A DNA stretch of 64,000 nt, taken from assembly GCA_964346815.1 (NCBI GenBank), contig CAYFWF010000003.1, positions 310,001 through 374,000 on the forward strand, in the 5' to 3' direction. This stretch comes from CAYFWF01 sp964346815. Its GTDB lineage: Bacteria > Acidobacteriota > Aminicenantia > Aminicenantales > Aminicenantaceae. A program made the position numbers and the translations under genes. Below are positions 7,499-16,027 of the stretch, piece by piece. Within the stretch, counting starts at the first letter, position 1. Each line of letters begins with the position of its first letter. The notes beneath the pieces were generated by a model that had not been told where the DNA came from, searched no databases, and saw only the letters and a list, made by a program, of their open reading frames with translations.

Positions 7499-10093
7499 AT
7501 GAAATATAAGACAAAATTGCTTCACGGTTTTCGCATATTTGTGCTGTTGTTTATCACCCTGGGATTCATGACCCCCTCGATAGTAGCACAAAAAACGGTC
7601 ACATCTCCCGAAGAATTCTTTGGATTCAAACTCGGAAGCGATAGGAAAATGGCCAGGTGGGATAAAATCGTCGCATACTATGAGCTCTTGGAAAAGGAAA
7701 GCGGTAAGATCAAGGTCATCGATATGGGGCCATCCACCATGGGCCATCCTTTCCTTGTAGTCATCATCTCCTCGCAAGAGAATCTGGCCAACCTGGAGCG
7801 TCTCCAGAAAGTCAATGCCAAACTCAGCGACCCGCGTGGAATAGATGAGGAGGAAATAAAAAAATTAGTCGAAGAGGGCAAAGCAGTTATCTGTCAGTCC
7901 ATGAGCCTTCATGCGACAGAGATCGGAGGCACACAGATGGCCCCAGAGCTGACGTATGACCTCTTATCCGGGGAAGATAAGGAAACACAGCGGATCCTGA
8001 ATAATGTGGTTTTCTTCTTGATACCTAGCTTCAATCCGGACGGCCAGATCATGGTCACCGATTGGTACCATAAGACTCTAGGAACAGAATACGAGGGCTC
8101 GAGTCTTCCCTGGCTGTATCACAAGTATGTCGGACATGACAATAATCGGGACGGCGACTTCCTCAACATGATTGAATCGGTTTACGCAGCCAAGATTTTG
8201 TATAGAGATTGGGTGCCTCAGGCTTACCTTGACCATCACCATATGGGAAGCTCCGGCGCCCGGTTCTACATTCCCCCTTACTGCGATCCGATCCGTCCTT
8301 TTGCCGATCCCCTTATCTGGCGCGAGATGAGCTGGTACGGTGCCCACATGGCATATAAATTGGAAGAAAACAATAAAGCTGGTATCCTCAACGGCGCCCA
8401 GTATCCGGGCTGGGGACACTTCGGATGGCACTGGATCACTCCTTTCCACAATATTGCCGGAATGCTCACAGAGTCGGCCAGCACACAACTTGCCACTCCT
8501 ATTTATATCCATCCTGAACAACTCCGCGCAAGGGCCAGGCAGTTTCCAGAATACGAGGCTCAGTCGACCTTTCCCAATCCTTGGTTAGGCGGCTGGTGGA
8601 GGCTCAGGGACATCGTTGAACAAAAGAAAATATCGGCTTGGGCTCTTCTGGATCTGGCAGCTCGCCATAAAGAAACAGTCCTCTGGAATGCGTATCTCAA
8701 AGCCAGAAGACAGACAGAACGAGGAGCAAACGGAAAGCCAAAGGCCTATGTTGTTCCGATGAATCAACATGATCCATTAACTGCTGTGAAAATGATTAAC
8801 ACGCTCCTCATGTCAGGTATAGAGATCAAACAGACACACAAAGAATTCAGGGTGGGAAATTCGATCTACCCAGAGGCATCATTCATCATTTCTTTGGCCC
8901 AGCCCAAGATGGGCTTGATCAGGAATCTGCTGGGACAGACACTTTATCCGGAAAACGAGTGGACTTTCAACGATGATGGATCGCCTCTTCGTCCTTATGA
9001 CCTTGCTACACATACCATGAATGAGTTTATGGGCGTTCGAGTCGATCCGATTGAAGAAGTGGTTGAGGGGAACTTTCAGATAGTGGACGGAAAAGTGCCG
9101 GTTTCAGGAACGGTTGACACTGGTGGAGTCGGCTATGCTCTCGACGGCCGGATGAACGCAAGCTTCAAAGCTGTAAATCTCCTTCTTGATAAAGGAGTAA
9201 AGGTGCACAGGGTTGACAAGGCGATGGAAGACGATCTTCTTCCCGGTGATTTTGTCGTTTATACAGGATCTGAGGCCGTTTTCAGGGACATTGCGGAACA
9301 GACAGGAATCGATTTCAAAGCGATAAAGGCTGCGGTTACCGAAGGGACTCATGAAGTCGAAAAACCGCGAGTGGGCATGTATCAACGTTATTATGGGGGG
9401 AATATGGACGAGGGATGGACCCGATTTCTGCTCGAGCAGTTCGCTTTTCCCTACACATCTTTGATGGACGCGGAGATCAAGAAAGGAGACCTGAACTCAA
9501 AATATGACACCATCATTCTTCCCCATGATTCAACAGGTATGATTATGGGTGAGATTCCTCCGAGATACCGCCGGTTTATAGATGCGGTTCCTCCTGAATA
9601 TCGAAGCGGCCTCGGCGAAGAAGGTGTAAGAGTGCTGAAGGATTTCGTAAAGAATGGTGGAACCCTTGTTACTCTTGGCGAAGCCAGCAGCTTTGCCATC
9701 GAAAAATTTGGACTGGGTGTGCGGAACATCGTAGACAACCTCGATTCGAAGGAATTCTTTTGTCCGGGTTCAACGCTTAAAGTGAAGTTTGACAACTCTC
9801 ATCCATTGGCCTACGGAATGCCTGAAGAGGGGCTGGTTGTCTTCTATTCCAGCCAAGCCTTCGCTGTCACCTCCAGTCGGGACAGCGAACAATACGAGAC
9901 CGTTGTCCGCTATAAGGAAAAAGATCTTTTGCAGAGCGGCTGGCTCATCGGGGAAGAAGTTCTCTCTAACATGCCAGCCATGCTCACTGCAAAATATGGT
10001 AAAGGAGAGGTAGTTCTCATCGGATTCCGCACCCAGCATCGCTGCCAGACTCACGGCACATTCAAGCTTCTCTTCAACACCATGCTACGCTGA
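7499..10093 (+). CDS. secreted M14-family zinc carboxypeptidase-like protein
   Basis: An 864-residue exported protein with a signal peptide of about 30 residues ending near PSIVAQ. The M14 domain covers about residues 40-400. It has the zinc-binding H-x-x-E in SLHATEIGG, the region of the third zinc ligand in AYLDHHHMG, and a glutamate near LTESAS that could be the general base. The C-terminal half contains an alpha/beta domain resembling the glutamine-amidotransferase-like modules attached to this peptidase branch. It probably degrades peptides in the periplasm or outside the cell. The ATG at 7499 has a strong GGAGG before it. It is flanked by the hydrolase remnant and the convergent aldo/keto reductase. 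Confidence 0.85.
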   Translation: MKYKTKLLHGFRIFVLLFITLGFMTPSIVAQKTVTSPEEFFGFKLGSDRKMARWDKIVAYYELLEKESGKIKVIDMGPSTMGHPFLVVIISSQENLANLERLQKVNAKLSDPRGIDEEEIKKLVEEGKAVICQSMSLHATEIGGTQMAPELTYDLLSGEDKETQRILNNVVFFLIPSFNPDGQIMVTDWYHKTLGTEYEGSSLPWLYHKYVGHDNNRDGDFLNMIESVYAAKILYRDWVPQAYLDHHHMGSSGARFYIPPYCDPIRPFADPLIWREMSWYGAHMAYKLEENNKAGILNGAQYPGWGHFGWHWITPFHNIAGMLTESASTQLATPIYIHPEQLRARARQFPEYEAQSTFPNPWLGGWWRLRDIVEQKKISAWALLDLAARHKETVLWNAYLKARRQTERGANGKPKAYVVPMNQHDPLTAVKMINTLLMSGIEIKQTHKEFRVGNSIYPEASFIISLAQPKMGLIRNLLGQTLYPENEWTFNDDGSPLRPYDLATHTMNEFMGVRVDPIEEVVEGNFQIVDGKVPVSGTVDTGGVGYALDGRMNASFKAVNLLLDKGVKVHRVDKAMEDDLLPGDFVVYTGSEAVFRDIAEQTGIDFKAIKAAVTEGTHEVEKPRVGMYQRYYGGNMDEGWTRFLLEQFAFPYTSLMDAEIKKGDLNSKYDTIILPHDSTGMIMGEIPPRYRRFIDAVPPEYRSGLGEEGVRVLKDFVKNGGTLVTLGEASSFAIEKFGLGVRNIVDNLDSKEFFCPGSTLKVKFDNSHPLAYGMPEEGLVVFYSSQAFAVTSSRDSEQYETVVRYKEKDLLQSGWLIGEEVLSNMPAMLTAKYGKGEVVLIGFRTQHRCQTHGTFKLLFNTMLR

Positions 10094-10194
10094 TGTCAGG
10101 ATTCAAAAGAACGTTTCTATTCAAGCTATATAATTTCTTTCTTTATCGAAATCCATAAATTTTTAACTGGGATTCATTAGGTATCCGATGCGGA

Positions 10195-11532
10195 TTATAA
10201 GGTAAGAGTCTGGTGAGCGGAAGCTAAGAGGGCTCTTACCGGAATACCATAGGGGCAAGCGGATTCACAGTATCCCGCACAATCCTGACATTTATCCGCC
10301 TTCTTTGATTTTAGGGCTGCATATTTTGATATGGCATGCTTTTCCCGTCTTTGGGCCACAAAATAATGATCGTAACGCATGATGGTGTTGACCGGAACTT
10401 CATACGGACATTCCGGCTCGCACAAGCCACAAGCATGACGGCAGTAAAGGCTTCCACACTCCCTTCCATATGCAGATAAAAGCTCTTTGTCTTGAGGCAT
10501 GAGCCTGCTTCCTGATAGTTTAAGATAATCGCGCATTTCTTCGTAGTTCAATACAGTCACACAAACCGTATGCACATTCGGGTTGCTCAACACAAACCGG
10601 ATGGCGGCATCCCGGATTTCTTTATCACTTTTCAGGTTGTGCCTTTTAATGAATTCCTGAGCATTCTCCACCTTTTTCTCCATTCGTTCCACATTCTCTC
10701 TCTCCTCGGCACTCAATTCTTTTCCTTTAGAATAGCGCGACCTTTCCAGCCATTCCTTCATATGGTTATAGGACCGAATAGGATTGGTCTTCATCAATGT
10801 TGTCCCTATATTCTTTTGGCCGCACACTTCGAGAACTCGTTCGCTCTGATCTTCTTTGAGGAAATTGTAGGCTAAAAGCATTACATCAAACCGTCCATCC
10901 TCTGCAGCGGCAAGTAAAATCTTTTCCATGGGCTCCTTGGGCTTTTTCATCCACCATTGGGAGCCGTGATGGGAGACGCCTACAAATCTGATCTTCCCCT
11001 CTTTCTTCAACTGTTCGGTTGCATCATGAAATCCTTCCGTTTTCAGCATATCCACTGTTTCAGGGCTGGATATCATCAGGCAGTCCAGATAATCTGTCTG
11101 GAGAGCTTCCATCACCCTGTATGCTCTTTTTAAAAAGCCCTCTTTGGTAATACCCTGCCTCCCGATCCTCCTGATAGAAGTATCGGCCATAAGTTTGGAG
11201 CTTATGAAAAGGGAGCTTCTTACTCTGCCTTTTATGGAGTCTCCGATCTTCCGCCCATGCTGGCCGTAGCTCTCAGACGTATCGATATAATTCACTCCGG
11301 CATCCAGAAGCCCCCTGAATGGACCCGGATCGTCGAAATCGCCGGTTCCCAGATCAGAGACCTTGAAACCGGTCCGTCCTAAGGTGCGGTACTCTTTGAT
11401 TCGAAGTGCCTTTGAAATGGACTCATCTTGTTTGCAGGAAATACCAATCCGGCTCAATATCCCGCCGCTCAGCAAACCTAATGTAGACTTTCTGATAAAA
11501 TTTCGTCTGTTCAGGTTTTTTATTCCAGTCAT
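10195..11532 (-). CDS. Tat-exported aldo/keto reductase with C-terminal iron-sulfur domain
   Basis: A protein of about 445 residues. The N-terminus carries a twin-arginine motif (RRNFIRKS), so export of a folded cofactor-bound enzyme is likely. The aldo/keto-reductase barrel follows, with YIDTSESYGQHGRKIGD containing the active-site Asp and Tyr. The last 80 residues hold two cysteine clusters (CRHACGLCEPECP and CQDCAGYCESACP) like 4Fe-4S ferredoxin domains. The substrate is unknown. An in-frame GTG lies at 11544, but GGAG upstream supports the ATG at 11532. A strong sigma-54 promoter and tandem dyads lie upstream (11599-11692), so the gene appears to belong to the same regulon as several permeases. 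Confidence 0.85.
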   Translation of the reverse strand: MTGIKNLNRRNFIRKSTLGLLSGGILSRIGISCKQDESISKALRIKEYRTLGRTGFKVSDLGTGDFDDPGPFRGLLDAGVNYIDTSESYGQHGRKIGDSIKGRVRSSLFISSKLMADTSIRRIGRQGITKEGFLKRAYRVMEALQTDYLDCLMISSPETVDMLKTEGFHDATEQLKKEGKIRFVGVSHHGSQWWMKKPKEPMEKILLAAAEDGRFDVMLLAYNFLKEDQSERVLEVCGQKNIGTTLMKTNPIRSYNHMKEWLERSRYSKGKELSAEERENVERMEKKVENAQEFIKRHNLKSDKEIRDAAIRFVLSNPNVHTVCVTVLNYEEMRDYLKLSGSRLMPQDKELLSAYGRECGSLYCRHACGLCEPECPYEVPVNTIMRYDHYFVAQRREKHAISKYAALKSKKADKCQDCAGYCESACPYGIPVRALLASAHQTLTL

Positions 11533-11598
11533 TTTTTGCTCCACTCGTTCGATTGTGATCGCCCGTGCCTATGGAGAGCGCGGCCATCTCATCAAGGG

Positions 11599-11616
11599 TT
11601 GCAGGAAATGTGCCAA
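11599..11616 (-). promoter_or_regulatory. sigma-54 -24/-12 promoter of the aldo/keto reductase
   Basis: On the minus strand it reads TTGGCACATTTCCTGCAA, the GG-N10-GC form with near-consensus TTGGCAC and TGCA blocks. It would start transcription about 55 bp before the ATG at 11532. The upstream dyads begin 42 bp beyond the GG. Confidence 0.75.
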
Positions 11617-11655
11617 TTCTTCTCCTGGGGTTTTTTCATATCATGAGATGAAGGA

Positions 11656-11692
11656 TGTCCATTAATGAACGGTTTACATCCGTATCCGGACA
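11656..11692. promoter_or_regulatory. tandem 16-bp dyads (enhancer candidate)
   Basis: Two dyads, TGTCCATTAATGAACG at 11656 and CATCCGTATCCGGACA at 11677, start exactly 21 bp apart, two helical turns. They match the pattern TGTYC-N6-GRACA seen in front of other sigma-54 promoters in the window. They probably bind a dimeric NtrC-type activator. Confidence 0.65.
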
Positions 11693-11836
11693 GCCACAAA
11701 TGTCAGTGAAAAGCATTGCTTTCGTTGACCGTATGATTCGGAGATATTCTAAGTCAGGCAGGGGAGAGGAATCGTGACCGATCCCGAAGAAGCGAAATAG
11801 AGATCACGCCTTCCTTATCGAGGATTTAAAACGAAC

Positions 11837-11935
11837 TTAAAAAACGAAAAATATCAAGATAAGACATGCCAGAATACCAACAGATATTATAGAAATAACA
11901 GTACCGGGATGAGTTTTTTTCAACAGTTTCGTCAT
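11837..11935 (-). CDS. small single-span membrane protein (32 aa)
   Basis: A 32-codon frame begins at an ATG (11935-11933) preceded by GAGGAGG with a 5-base spacer, the best ribosome binding site nearby. The product has a basic N-terminus (MTKLLKKTHPGT) followed by one hydrophobic span of about 20 residues rich in Ile, Leu and Phe that runs to the C-terminus. No family was recognised. The combination of strong ribosome binding site and clean membrane span argues for a real peptide, but the length is too short for certainty. Confidence 0.5.
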   Translation of the reverse strand: MTKLLKKTHPGTVISIISVGILACLILIFFVF

Positions 11936-12122
11936 GTCAACCTCCTCAAATATGGACAAAAATCACTCTATTCTTAGAAACGAATCTTTGGCTGAAAAGT
12001 TCCCTTTTCTTTTCGTATTCCTGTAATTGAGGGAATTCCTTTCTCCAACCCCAGCACCGATAAATACGTATTCTATAATGTTGACCATTGATGTCGAACA
12101 ACAGCTTGGAAGGATTTATCAA

Positions 12123-12322
12123 ATGAGATCAGCAAAAAAGCTAACTTTAGGTGAAGTCTTGGCCTTGCTCGGAGGCGCAGGAATTATACTTGGGCCACTG
12201 CTCGGCTTTCAGACCTCGGAAGGCCTTGGAGTTTTATTCTTGGCTTTATTTTTGGAGTACTGGCAGGGACAGGGTTTGCACTTTCGCTCTTCGGCTTCCA
12301 TGAAAGGAAAAAAGGAGAATGA
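12123..12322 (+). pseudogene. small two-span membrane protein, frameshifted
   Basis: The frame from the ATG at 12123 encodes a basic start and one hydrophobic helix (LALLGGAGIILGPLLGF). From about 12227 the -1 frame continues with a second hydrophobic helix (FILGFIFGVLAGTGFALSLF), then a charged tail HERKKGE and a TGA at 12320. Joining the frames by one missing base near GGCCTTGG gives a plausible protein of about 66 residues with two spans. A GGAAGG lies upstream. It is either a broken gene or a sequence error; no family was recognised. Confidence 0.5.
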
Positions 12323-12323
12323 A

Positions 12324-12461
12324 ATGTTTACAAAAAATGATGAAGTTGCCCCAAGGCCTCAGCTTGAAGGTATAGAGTACAAGACCCTCGCCTTCGGGGA
12401 GAGGACAAGACTGAGATCTCGCAAGATCCATTTAATGTCCAATGTCTTGAAAAATACCTGA
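12324..12461 (+). pseudogene. truncated cupin-like N-terminus
   Basis: A 45-residue frame starts at the ATG 12324 with GGAG seven bases upstream and only one base after the previous gene's stop. The first 30 residues (MFTKNDEVAPRPQLEGIEYK, then TLAFGERTRL) resemble the start of small cupin proteins. After that the similarity stops and the remaining 15 residues look random. The metal-binding cupin motifs are missing and no continuation was found in other frames. I therefore call it a remnant. Confidence 0.4.
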
Positions 12462-12519
12462 GGGGATATTAAGATAAACATAACATTTTTAAAAATGATC
12501 GGTCATACAAGAAAGTAGC

Positions 12520-12930
12520 ATGACAGTCGTAGAATTGGGCGTTAGCGAATGGCTAGCGATTATTACCCATTTAAAAAAATGGGCTGCAAATTTAGTACGT
12601 GCCAAGTCGGAGAGAAAAAGACAATCTAAAGATGCCTTACGGGCTGTGATAAAGGCAGTCCGAGAGACAGCGATTTATCTGCGTCTCCTCAGGGAAGGAC
12701 GTCCGAAATCTATTGCCAGAGAAAAAAAATTGTCTTTGCTTTGGACTGAATTGTCGTTCAGGTTAGAAGATCTCAGTCTGAAAAAATTGGCAAACCGTTG
12801 CGGCATCCTGGGAAGATATTGGGCGGATCCTGCAGCCTTTAAAAAAAGTTTTCTCGACAGCCCCGATATCGTCCGCCTGTTGGACATCGAAAAACTCGCT
12901 TATGCCAGCTTGAAGGCTTTGAAAAAATAG
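12520..12930 (+). CDS. hypothetical helical protein
   Basis: A 136-residue soluble protein with no signal peptide or membrane segment. It is rich in Lys, Arg, Leu and Ala and should be almost wholly helical. Visible blocks are ERKRQSKDALRAVIKAVRET and WTELSFRLEDLSLKKLANRC. I recognise no family and no catalytic motif. The ribosome binding site is weak (GAAAG). It stands between the broken small genes and the PadR-permease operon, and nothing in the context assigns a role. Confidence 0.6.
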   Translation: MTVVELGVSEWLAIITHLKKWAANLVRAKSERKRQSKDALRAVIKAVRETAIYLRLLREGRPKSIAREKKLSLLWTELSFRLEDLSLKKLANRCGILGRYWADPAAFKKSFLDSPDIVRLLDIEKLAYASLKALKK

Positions 12931-13045
12931 ACATGACGGCCCGAACCTGAATTCTTTTTTTTTGCTTTCCCTGATTACTCGATTTCCTTTCAGTATTGCA
13001 TCGGACGATAAACCTGAAAGAACAGAGATTTACCACGAAAAAATC

Positions 13046-13088
13046 TTGACAAGCTTTCTTATATGTTTTATTTTGTAAGGGATATAAG
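13046..13088 (+). promoter_or_regulatory. sigma-70 promoter with inverted repeat, PadR operon
   Basis: TTGACA at 13046 and TATTTT at 13069 are 17 bp apart. An inverted repeat CTTATAT (13058-13064) / ATATAAG (13082-13088) brackets the -10 box. The block GATATAAGGTTA at 13081 recurs as GATATCAGGTTA at 40683 before another PadR gene, which suggests a PadR autoregulatory operator. Confidence 0.55.
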
Positions 13089-13102
13089 GTTATGAGGCAA
13101 AA

Positions 13103-13423
13103 GTGAAGTTCTTGTCCCGTCCGGAAGAAATCATTCTGTTCACGATCTTGAAGTTAGGAGAGGACGCCTATTGTGTTCCGATAAGAACGAAAGCTTCAGA
13201 AATTTCAGGTAAAAAATGGTCCTTTGGCGCGGTATATGTCCCCCTCCATCGCCTGGAAAAGAAGGGGCTTGTGAAATCATACTTCGATGATCCGACCCCC
13301 AAAAGGGGAGGCAGAAGCAGGCGAATATATAAGATAACTCCGGCGGGCTTGAAAGCCCTGGCCGAAGTCCAAGAACTTCAAAAGAAAATGTGGACCGAAG
13401 TCCCAGAATTTTCTAAAGAATAG
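13103..13423 (+). CDS. PadR-family transcriptional regulator
   Basis: A 106-residue winged-helix protein of the short PadR type. The recognition region is KWSFGAVYVPLHRLEKKGLV, and the wing ends in PKRGGRSRRIYKITPAGLKA. It lacks the long C-terminal dimerisation helices of large PadR proteins. It starts with GTG. The permease gene follows 12 bp downstream, so it most likely represses its own operon in response to an unknown signal or envelope stress. A sigma-70 promoter with an operator-like repeat lies upstream. Confidence 0.85.
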   Translation: MKFLSRPEEIILFTILKLGEDAYCVPIRTKASEISGKKWSFGAVYVPLHRLEKKGLVKSYFDDPTPKRGGRSRRIYKITPAGLKALAEVQELQKKMWTEVPEFSKE

Positions 13424-13435
13424 GATTGTTTCTTC

Positions 13436-16027
13436 ATGATGAAAGAAATAACACCTCCTCGATTGTTGGAAAGGATACTTCAGTATATCCTACCCAGATA
13501 TGTTGGAGAAACTGCTCTAGGAGACTTCAAGGAGGAATATGAATATCTTGGGGGCATAAAAGGAAAGCCCCATGCAAATGTTTGGTATTTCATCCAAATC
13601 ATAAAGTCTATTCCTGCATTCATTGGAAATTTTTTTCGGTGGGGGAGTGTGATGTTTCAAAACTATATGAAGGTCGCTTTGAGGACAATCCGCAGGCATA
13701 AGGGTTTTTCATTCATCAATATTCTCGGCCTGGCTGTGGGAATGGCCTGCGTTATCATCATCCTGCTTTGGATTCGGTACGAGATGAGCTTCGATACGCA
13801 TCATGAAAAAGCAAAGAACATTTTTAGGGTAGCTATAGGAAATGAGCCAGAAGGTAAAACCGGCCAGAGAAAGCTGGTCGTCACTCCGCCAGCACTGTCT
13901 CCGGCTTTGCTGGCAGATTTTCCCGAAATAAGCGCTTCAGCTCGACTTTCCAGAGCTGGGGGAAAAAAACTTTTTTCTTATGGGGATAAACATTTTCTGG
14001 ATTCCTGCTATGCCGTCGATCCAAGCTTTTTTGTCATTTTCACATTCGATTTTTTAGAGGGAAATGAAAGCGCCGTTTTCAGCGATCCTTATTCAATCGT
14101 GCTATCTGAGACAATGGCAAAAAAATTCTTCGGAAAACAAGATCCATTGGGTAAAGTCATCCAATTCGACCAGAAAGCCGATTTTACCGTTACAGGCATC
14201 ATCAGAGATATTCCCTCGAATTCTCATTTGCAGACAGAGGTTTTTATCCCCTTCGAAACATGGGGGAAACTTTATGAGAAACCTTTAGAGCATTGGAAAT
14301 ACATGAGCTTTTACACCTATATTCTCCTTGATCCATATGTGGATCCCCTTATAGTCGAAGCAAAATTCCCATTGTTCACTAGAAAACATGGGATTCCGGA
14401 AGCGAACCTCTTCCTTCAACCCCTTCTTAGCATCCATCTCCATTCCCATTATATCGGAGAGATCAGTCCGAACACTCACATCTCGACGTTGCTTTTACTC
14501 GGTTCGATTGCCGTGCTCATCCTGCTCATTGCTTGTATCAATTACATGAATCTTACCACAGCCAGAGCAAGTGCCCGGAGGAAGGAGGTCGGGACGCGAA
14601 AAGTGATCGGCGCCCACAGAAGCCAGATTGCCCGGCAGTTCCTGGGAGAGTCCATCATAATGGCGCTATTTTCTTTGATATTTTCCCTTTTCCTGGTCCA
14701 TTTGTTTCTTCCCTTTTTCAATTCTCTGGCTGATCGGCATCTAACTTTAAACAGCGACACCTTTCTCCAGATACTTCCTGGGATCCTCTTGTTGATCCTG
14801 TTTGTGGGCATTTTTGCGGGAAGTTATCCAGCAATCATGTTATCTACTTTTAGGCCCATAACCGTTTTAAGAGGTGGAGGAGGGAAAGGTTCTCAAAAAA
14901 AACGCTTACGGAATGTGCTTGTCGTTGTCCAGTTTTCAGTCTCTGTCATTCTTATCATAGCCACCTTCCTTGTTAAAAATCAGCTTGATTTCATAAGAGA
15001 CAAAGAAATGGGATTCGATAGAGATCAAATTGTGGTGATCCCGCTGCATGAACCTAAAATCCGTCAACATGTCGGACCTGTGCTCGAAGAATTAAAAAGG
15101 AGTCCACAGATCCTTCATGCAGCCTCATCCATGCATTTACCCAATGATGTGGGAGCGTCAACGACAATGAAATGGCCTGGAAAACCGGATGATTCGAAAG
15201 TCTGGGTCAAAGTCAGCGAAGTCGGATATGATTTTGCAGAGCTTTACGGGATAGAAGTCGTTAAGGGAAGAAGCTTCTCGCGGGATTTTCCTTCTGATGA
15301 AAACGGTGCCTTTCTGGTCAATGAGAGTGCTGTGAAAACCATAGGCGACGATTTTCGTCTGGGCATGGGATTGAGCCATTGGGGAAGCCCTGAGCCCTCT
15401 GGAAAGATCGTCGGAGTCATGAAAGATTTTCATCTCAATTCCCTTCATGAAGAGATCAAACCTTTGTATTTTTACCTGAATCCTGATATAGGTCAGTACT
15501 TATCCATAAAAATTCAGGGTGGAAGCATCCCAGAAACTATCATGTTTATTCGGGGGATCATGGAAAAATTCTCTCCTCATTATCCGTTCGAGTACCGCTT
15601 CTTCGATGACATATTCAACGCGGCCTATATCGAAGAGCAAAAATTGGGAGTAATATTTGGTGTATTGGCAGCCATAGCCATCCTTATTGCTTGTATGGGA
15701 GTATTCGGGCTCTCTGCATTTTTAGCCGATCAAAAAAGAAAGGAAATCGGTATCCGAAAAGTATTGGGAGCATCTGTGTCGAAAATCGTTTATCTGCTCT
15801 CTCGAGATCTGGTACGCCTGGCCCTCATAGCCAATATCGTCGGCTGGCCTATCGCTTATTATGCAATGACCCGATGGCTTCAGAATTTCGCATACCGCAC
15901 TCAAATCAGTCTCATGACTTTTCTCTTTGCAGCTATATTTATACTGACAGTGACCATAGGCACAGTGAGCTACCAGGCCCTTAAGGCTGCGCTGGCCAAT
16001 CCTACAGATTCTTTGCGCTATGAATAA
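13436..16027 (+). CDS. FtsX/MacB-type permease with permease prefix domain 2
   Basis: An 863-residue permease. Residues 1-70 form a soluble prefix domain (from PPRLLERILQYILPRY to a segment with GDFKEEYEYL and NVWYFIQIIK) of the type found in permeases encoded next to PadR genes. The usual layout follows: TM1 near residue 95, periplasmic domain, YMNLTTARASARRKEVGTRK near residue 370, three TMs, second periplasmic domain, EIGIRKVLGASVSKIV near 770, and final TMs ending DSLRYE. It lies 12 bp after the PadR gene, and its stop overlaps the start of the C45-type hydrolase by 8 bp, so the three genes probably form one operon. No ATPase gene is present. Confidence 0.9.
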   Translation: MMKEITPPRLLERILQYILPRYVGETALGDFKEEYEYLGGIKGKPHANVWYFIQIIKSIPAFIGNFFRWGSVMFQNYMKVALRTIRRHKGFSFINILGLAVGMACVIIILLWIRYEMSFDTHHEKAKNIFRVAIGNEPEGKTGQRKLVVTPPALSPALLADFPEISASARLSRAGGKKLFSYGDKHFLDSCYAVDPSFFVIFTFDFLEGNESAVFSDPYSIVLSETMAKKFFGKQDPLGKVIQFDQKADFTVTGIIRDIPSNSHLQTEVFIPFETWGKLYEKPLEHWKYMSFYTYILLDPYVDPLIVEAKFPLFTRKHGIPEANLFLQPLLSIHLHSHYIGEISPNTHISTLLLLGSIAVLILLIACINYMNLTTARASARRKEVGTRKVIGAHRSQIARQFLGESIIMALFSLIFSLFLVHLFLPFFNSLADRHLTLNSDTFLQILPGILLLILFVGIFAGSYPAIMLSTFRPITVLRGGGGKGSQKKRLRNVLVVVQFSVSVILIIATFLVKNQLDFIRDKEMGFDRDQIVVIPLHEPKIRQHVGPVLEELKRSPQILHAASSMHLPNDVGASTTMKWPGKPDDSKVWVKVSEVGYDFAELYGIEVVKGRSFSRDFPSDENGAFLVNESAVKTIGDDFRLGMGLSHWGSPEPSGKIVGVMKDFHLNSLHEEIKPLYFYLNPDIGQYLSIKIQGGSIPETIMFIRGIMEKFSPHYPFEYRFFDDIFNAAYIEEQKLGVIFGVLAAIAILIACMGVFGLSAFLADQKRKEIGIRKVLGASVSKIVYLLSRDLVRLALIANIVGWPIAYYAMTRWLQNFAYRTQISLMTFLFAAIFILTVTIGTVSYQALKAALANPTDSLRYE

